A stretch of 9,611 nucleotides of DNA, taken from Parasutterella muris (GTDB lineage Bacteria; Pseudomonadota; Gammaproteobacteria; Burkholderiales; Burkholderiaceae_F). Positions 6,684-9,611 of the stretch are shown here, piece after piece; the first letter of the stretch is position 1, and every line of letters begins with the position of its first letter. The position numbers and the translations under genes were made by a program. The stretch lies in the NCBI RefSeq assembly GCF_943193095.1, contig NZ_CALPCV010000046.1:1-9611 (forward strand), read 5' to 3'. A model generated the notes under the pieces. That model saw nothing but the letters and a program-made list of their open reading frames with translations, ran no database searches and had not been told where the DNA came from.

Positions 6684-8060
6684 CTAGAGGAAAATAAGGC
6701 TGCTTGCCACAGACACAACAACCGCGATGATCATCACGGGAATTGTTCTGCGGATCAAATCAATCGGTGTCAGGCCCGTAATGCCAGAAACCGCAATGAT
6801 CACACCGGCGATCGGGCTCATAGTTCGTGCGATACCGGCAGAAAGCTGAACCGGCACAACGAGCGCCAGAGTCGGAATACCAACAGAGGAAGCCGCTTCA
6901 GGGAGCAGCGGAGAGAAAGCGAAGAATGCCGCATTTCCGGATCCGGTCACAATCGCAGCAACAATCATGATGACAAGCATCACAAGAAGCATGATGACTA
7001 AACCCGCGTTCTGCATAGAAGCAGCCGCCTGAATCATTGTTGAGATACCGCCGATTTTATTGAGGCCCAGCGCAAAGAGCTCCGCACAGACAATCAGGCT
7101 GACTGTGGAAGTAAATACTTTGCCCATGCCTTCGAAGATTGCCTGAGAATCTTTGCAGCACTGCTTGAAGTCGCGGCGCGTCAGGATATCAATAACCAGT
7201 GTGATGATTAAAGAGACGATGATGGCTGTGACAAGACTCAGCTTAATGCCTTTGTAGACCAGCGGAGAGAAGATGACGAGCAGGAAGAGAGGAAGCATCG
7301 GAAGAATCGCGTAGTAAGCGGGACCGGCACCTTCAAGAGCCTTATCAACATCCATTGTGCTTTCAGGGCCGTTCTCAGCATTGGCCTTGGCTCCTTCTCT
7401 CCGGTCAAACCAGCGCTGAACAAAGAAGTGACCGATCGCAACGGAGGCAATCGTGCACAGCGCAACCGGACCCTGACCCTGAATGAAATATGTAACTACG
7501 TCCATTCCGCACAGATCCGCAGCACGCATCGCATTGGAGCTCGACGGTCCGAGGTCCAAACAGCATGTCGTTGCGATAACCGCGGCGGCCGAGGTTCTGG
7601 ATACGCCGAGCGCAACAAGGAGCGGATAGACGGAAGCCATTAAAAGGAGTCCGAGGCCGACAGCAGAGTTAACAAAGAGCGCGATGAACTGACCTACAAC
7701 ATAAGTGAGTGCCAGCAGAACATAAGGGGAGCGAATCGCCTGGAGCGGTTTAACGCAGAGTTTTACCAGAGATTTGCTCGCGCCGATGCGGTCCATGTAC
7801 ACCGCAAAACCGGCAATCGCCATAATGTTCAGGCCAAGACCGGGCAGGCGCCCTTTCATTAAATCGGTAAACGCCTGTGCGACGTCAAAAGCAAAGAAGT
7901 GTGTTGAATTCTTTGCCGCAACCGGAGCTACACCAGTGAAATACGCAATGAAAAGCAGAACTAAACCAATCAGCAAAAGAATGATCGGCGGATAATAATT
8001 TTTTATGACAAAGTAAGCCACTAAGCCAATGGCTGCCAAAGTCAAAATAACTCCTAACAT
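6684..8060 (-). CDS. dcuC: Anaerobic C4-dicarboxylate transporter DcuC
   Basis: A 458-residue polytopic inner-membrane protein of the DcuC family (E. coli DcuC is 461 residues). Features seen are hydrophobic segments along nearly the whole length, IGASKSLVKL and KPLQ (92-106), SAVGLGLLLMA near 132-142, PSSSN (172-176), a charged cytoplasmic loop at about 217-247, and the family-typical TGSGNA (372-377) and ARTMSPIAGV (411-420). DcuC carries succinate efflux or fumarate/succinate exchange in anaerobic cells, and related carriers take aspartate. The start ATG has AAGGAGAT 5 bases upstream. It is the first gene of an operon with iadA and sits behind an FNR site. Substrate preference (dicarboxylate or aspartyl compound) cannot be read from the sequence. 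Confidence 0.93.
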   Translation of the reverse strand: MLGVILTLAAIGLVAYFVIKNYYPPIILLLIGLVLLFIAYFTGVAPVAAKNSTHFFAFDVAQAFTDLMKGRLPGLGLNIMAIAGFAVYMDRIGASKSLVKLCVKPLQAIRSPYVLLALTYVVGQFIALFVNSAVGLGLLLMASVYPLLVALGVSRTSAAAVIATTCCLDLGPSSSNAMRAADLCGMDVVTYFIQGQGPVALCTIASVAIGHFFVQRWFDRREGAKANAENGPESTMDVDKALEGAGPAYYAILPMLPLFLLVIFSPLVYKGIKLSLVTAIIVSLIITLVIDILTRRDFKQCCKDSQAIFEGMGKVFTSTVSLIVCAELFALGLNKIGGISTMIQAAASMQNAGLVIMLLVMLVIMIVAAIVTGSGNAAFFAFSPLLPEAASSVGIPTLALVVPVQLSAGIARTMSPIAGVIIAVSGITGLTPIDLIRRTIPVMIIAVVVSVASSLIFL

Positions 8061-8099
8061 GAGTAATCTCCTTGTAGTTTGAGGATTGAGGCACTTTTA

Positions 8100-8105
8100 A
8101 TCCTA
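8100..8105 (-). promoter_or_regulatory. Probable -10 element of the dcuC promoter
   Basis: TAGGAT on the minus strand, about 40 bases before the dcuC start. A transcript starting 7 bases further on (about 8093) would have a 33-base leader with the Shine-Dalgarno at its end. There is no good -35 hexamer, as expected for an activator-dependent promoter. Confidence 0.6.
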
Positions 8106-8127
8106 CACCGATACCAAGTCTTAGGTA

Positions 8128-8141
8128 TTGATATTTATCAA
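8128..8141 (-). promoter_or_regulatory. Perfect FNR/Anr binding site upstream of dcuC
   Basis: TTGATATTTATCAA matches the FNR consensus TTGAT-N4-ATCAA at all ten defined positions. Its centre lies 41.5 bases before the start predicted from the TAGGAT -10, the class II activator position. Known biology fits: E. coli dcuC is induced by FNR without oxygen. The site predicts anaerobic induction of dcuC and iadA together. Confidence 0.85.
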
Positions 8142-8182
8142 AAGGCACTCAAATCATAATCCATTAAATAATTGATAGAAAG

Positions 8183-8203
8183 AATAGTATTTTCAATACT
8201 ATT
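8183..8203. repeat. AT-rich palindrome upstream of the FNR site
   Basis: AATAGTATT (8183-8191) and AATACTATT (8195-8203) are perfect 9-base arms around 3 bases. ATAGTATT occurs again at 8258-8265. It may be a binding site for a second regulator of dcuC, but AT-rich sequence gives such palindromes easily. Confidence 0.4.
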
Positions 8204-8230
8204 AAGTTAAATCAATAACTAATTAACGGT

Positions 8231-8249
8231 ATTTAATTCTTAATTAAAT
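8231..8249. repeat. Second AT-rich palindrome
   Basis: ATTTAATT (8231-8238) and AATTAAAT (8242-8249) are perfect 8-base arms with a 3-base spacer. It has the same layout as the palindrome at 8183-8203, about 47 bases away centre to centre. Low complexity makes it only suggestive. The rest of the 8142-8318 stretch is AT-rich with no coding sequence that I can support. Confidence 0.3.
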
Positions 8250-8318
8250 CAAAATTTATAGTATTTATACCTAGTTTCTGATAGAATAAAAGGCAAGTAA
8301 ATACTCTTGAAGTTAAGC

Positions 8319-8357
8319 ATCCGTCGATGGCTAGGTTCTTCGGCGGATTTTATTTCG
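8319..8357. terminator. Terminator-like hairpin at the end of the hydrolase gene
   Basis: ATCCGTCGA (8319-8327) pairs with TCGGCGGAT (8340-8348), with one G-U pair and a 12-base loop. On the + strand it is followed by TTTATTT, a good U-tract. On the minus strand, where the hydrolase gene ends at 8350, the tail is only weakly U-rich. It probably terminates the hydrolase transcript, yet its better orientation faces a + strand transcript for which no gene is visible. Confidence 0.55.
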
Positions 8358-9027
8358 AGTTCCGCCCCGCCTGCGCCAGAAGCCAAGCGGCCAGATCATT
8401 CAGTTCTCCGCTTTTCATTTCGTGCTTCATTTGATCGTAAATTCTGAAGTCGGTCTGAATGCAGTGTCGGCGAAGAAGCTGATTATCTATCTGCGCTTTT
8501 ATTCCCGGGATCAGCGGATCAGCGTTTCCGACAGCAATAAATACCGGTATCTCCAAACCAGAAAATCTTTGTTCAGAAACATCGGCAATCAGAGAGGAAA
8601 GGGAAAAAACGCCTCCAATTCGATCAGATCCAGTTAAGACGGCGTCTGCAGCAATCAAGCCGCCTTGGGAAAATCCGCCAACAAATATATGACCGGGCTT
8701 CACGCCTCCAGTGATAAGACTATGGATAAGAGACTGCGTAAACTTTGAACTGCGAAGAATCCCTTCTCCGTCCTGATCCTTGGTTAAGTCTTGATTCCTA
8801 ATATCGAACCATGCAGGCACCGAAGAGGCGGAGAGTGTGAGTTTGACTGTGGGCGCCGTTGGAAGAATGAAACGCCAGCTGTCGCCTAATTTCCGCAAGA
8901 GATATTCAGCAACCGGAAGAAACGATTTACCGGTGGAAGAGAGACCATGAAGGAAGATGACGATGAATTCAGCGTCCTTTCTGCCCAGCTCTGTGATTTC
9001 TCCGCAGTTAACTAATCCCTCCGCCAT
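8350..9027 (-). CDS. Alpha/beta-hydrolase, carboxylesterase/phospholipase family
   Basis: A 225-residue cytosolic serine hydrolase of the carboxylesterase type 2 family (COG0400-like, related to YpfH). The oxyanion strand FLHG is at 25-28, PTAP at 56-59 with the family-typical PAWFD at 71-75, the nucleophile elbow GFSQGG with Ser120, the acid Asp170 (GNADPLIP), and the base His202 (MKHEM). I place the start at the ATG at 9027-9025 because GGAGG lies 4 bases upstream; a longer frame from TTG at 9066 adds 13 residues without family support. TATAAA (minus strand, 9052-9047) is a possible -10 giving a very short leader. It is a single-gene unit with a hairpin right at its stop. Substrates are probably short acyl esters or lysophospholipids, not determinable here. 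Confidence 0.88.
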   Translation of the reverse strand: MAEGLVNCGEITELGRKDAEFIVIFLHGLSSTGKSFLPVAEYLLRKLGDSWRFILPTAPTVKLTLSASSVPAWFDIRNQDLTKDQDGEGILRSSKFTQSLIHSLITGGVKPGHIFVGGFSQGGLIAADAVLTGSDRIGGVFSLSSLIADVSEQRFSGLEIPVFIAVGNADPLIPGIKAQIDNQLLRRHCIQTDFRIYDQMKHEMKSGELNDLAAWLLAQAGRNSK

Positions 9028-9151
9028 TATTCCTCCGCCTGAGTGTTTTATACGAGATAATTCCAATAGCCAGTCAGCAGCTTTACCAGCTCTTCGTCAG
9101 CTAAAATGCACAGTATCACATCATAAAAAACCAGATGGCTAGGAGCACATA

Positions 9152-9427
9152 ATGTTTGTTGTTTTCACTGACGGAAAAATCCTCAATCTCAATCAAACCG
9201 TATTGATCGAACCGCAGCACGGAACAAGCGAAGTTCGTTTCCGCCTTTCGAACGGTCCGGATATTTCCATTCCTATGGATGAAGAGCAGTATCACGCCCT
9301 GGTCTTGTCTCTGCAGCATAACGATCCGATTCATCATGTTCTCCCGAACAAGAAAGAAGCTAAAAAATCTTCCTTGGATTTCCGAGATTTTCCCTCTGTT
9401 CTCGAAGGTGAAAACTCTCCGGTCTAG
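9152..9427 (+). CDS. Small conserved-looking protein of unknown function
   Basis: A 91-residue protein that I do not recognise. AGGAG (9141-9145) lies 6 bases before the ATG and a textbook terminator follows the stop, so it is a real monocistronic gene. The first 55 residues look like a compact beta-rich domain with alternating hydrophobics (FVVFTDGKILNL, VRFRLSNGPDISI), then a helix (EEQYHALVLSL). The last 30 residues are charged and probably disordered, starting at about NKKEAKK. It has no signal peptide or membrane segment. The beta core loosely recalls FlbD-like or other small regulatory folds, but that is only a resemblance. It is divergent from the hydrolase gene, with 124 bases between start codons. 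Confidence 0.8.
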   Translation: MFVVFTDGKILNLNQTVLIEPQHGTSEVRFRLSNGPDISIPMDEEQYHALVLSLQHNDPIHHVLPNKKEAKKSSLDFRDFPSVLEGENSPV

Positions 9428-9445
9428 TTGATTGAACTTTCGGAC

Positions 9446-9476
9446 AAATTGCGGCCGGAGCGCCGCAATTTTTTTT
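9446..9476 (+). terminator. Rho-independent terminator of the small gene
   Basis: AAATTGCGGC (9446-9455) and GCCGCAATTT (9462-9471) form a perfect 10-base stem with a 6-base loop, and Ts continue to 9476. It starts 18 bases after the stop codon. Confidence 0.93.
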
Positions 9477-9611
9477 GCATAAAACGGGAAAAACCTGTCA
9501 TATTGAGAACGTACAAGGCCTGGCGGTCAAATAAAAATCCTGAATTCCGTGCCCTCTAGGTGATAAATCTTGGAGGCACGGCTATCTTCAGAGCTTCCAT
9601 CGTCGCTCTTA
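9477..9611. other. Unresolved right edge with one hairpin
   Basis: No gene can be supported. CCGTGCC (9547-9553) and GGCACGG (9575-9581) form a 7-base stem with a 21-base loop and no U-tract. A minus frame (stop 9529-9527) and a + frame from GTG at 9560 are both open to the window edge. They are too short to judge and neither has a visible ribosome binding site here. Confidence 0.3.

Noticed and set aside
6228..7001. 257-residue + strand open frame, rich in His, Asn and Arg
   Set aside because: It is antisense to dcuC and iadA, both firmly identified. Its composition is that of a shadow frame and it lacks a start signal.
8202..8215. Second FNR-like site (TTAAG-N4-ATCAA)
   Set aside because: Only one half matches the consensus; the other half has three of five bases, which is common in AT-rich DNA.
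9028..9066. TTG start adding 13 residues to the hydrolase
   Set aside because: The ATG at 9027 has GGAGG directly upstream, and the extra residues overlap a likely -10 element.
9527..9611. End of a minus-strand gene, or start of a + strand gene at GTG 9560
   Set aside because: Both frames are open to the edge but too short to differ from chance, with no ribosome binding site and a hairpin across them.
1..9611. CRISPR arrays, insertion sequences, tRNA genes, toxin-antitoxin or phage genes
   Set aside because: No spaced direct repeats, transposase motifs, cloverleaf sequences or phage-like proteins were found on either strand.

Overview
The window looks like chromosomal DNA of a Gram-negative, anaerobically living proteobacterium. 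A Sutterellaceae or Parasutterella-type gut betaproteobacterium would fit, but that is inference from three things: the DcuC and IadA sequences, a perfect FNR box, and a secreted-protein N-terminus (ARLGG) of the kind often seen in Burkholderiales. There are no mobile elements, CRISPR arrays, rRNA or tRNA genes. I see no clear novel multi-gene defence or mobile system; the interest lies in one divergent enzyme, one regulated operon and a run of broken genes.

Left part (1-3915, mostly + strand). The first 36 bases are the 5' end of a minus-strand gene whose ribosome binding site sits inside a MarR-like inverted repeat. Next comes a small 4-oxalocrotonate tautomerase-family gene (363-572). It is followed by a DXS-like thiamine-diphosphate enzyme with a TTG start (773-2530), its own terminator, and an iron-containing alcohol dehydrogenase (2633-3799). 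The DXS-like protein keeps the ThDP machinery but lacks most of the residues that hold the phosphate of glyceraldehyde-3-phosphate, so it is probably not a housekeeping DXP synthase.

Middle part (3868-5383, minus strand). A three-gene cluster reads leftward into a strong, probably bidirectional terminator. The order is a frameshifted secreted protein with a surface-adhesin-E-like domain, an intact SSAT-type GNAT acetyltransferase, and a small secreted protein broken by two single-base frameshifts. Each of the three breaks is repaired by adding one base, so they are either recent decay, phase variation or sequencing error.

Right part (5467-8141, minus strand). A dcuC-iadA operon encodes a C4-dicarboxylate transporter and isoaspartyl dipeptidase. 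It is preceded by a perfect FNR site (TTGAT-N4-ATCAA) placed exactly as in a class II FNR-activated promoter. The two genes together suggest anaerobic use of aspartate released from damaged or dietary isoaspartyl peptides, with C4-dicarboxylate exchange feeding fumarate respiration. Upstream is an AT-rich region with two short palindromes.

Far right (8319-9611). This part holds an alpha/beta-hydrolase (carboxylesterase/phospholipase type, minus), a divergent small unknown protein (+) with a textbook terminator, and an unresolved final 135 bases that contain one hairpin.
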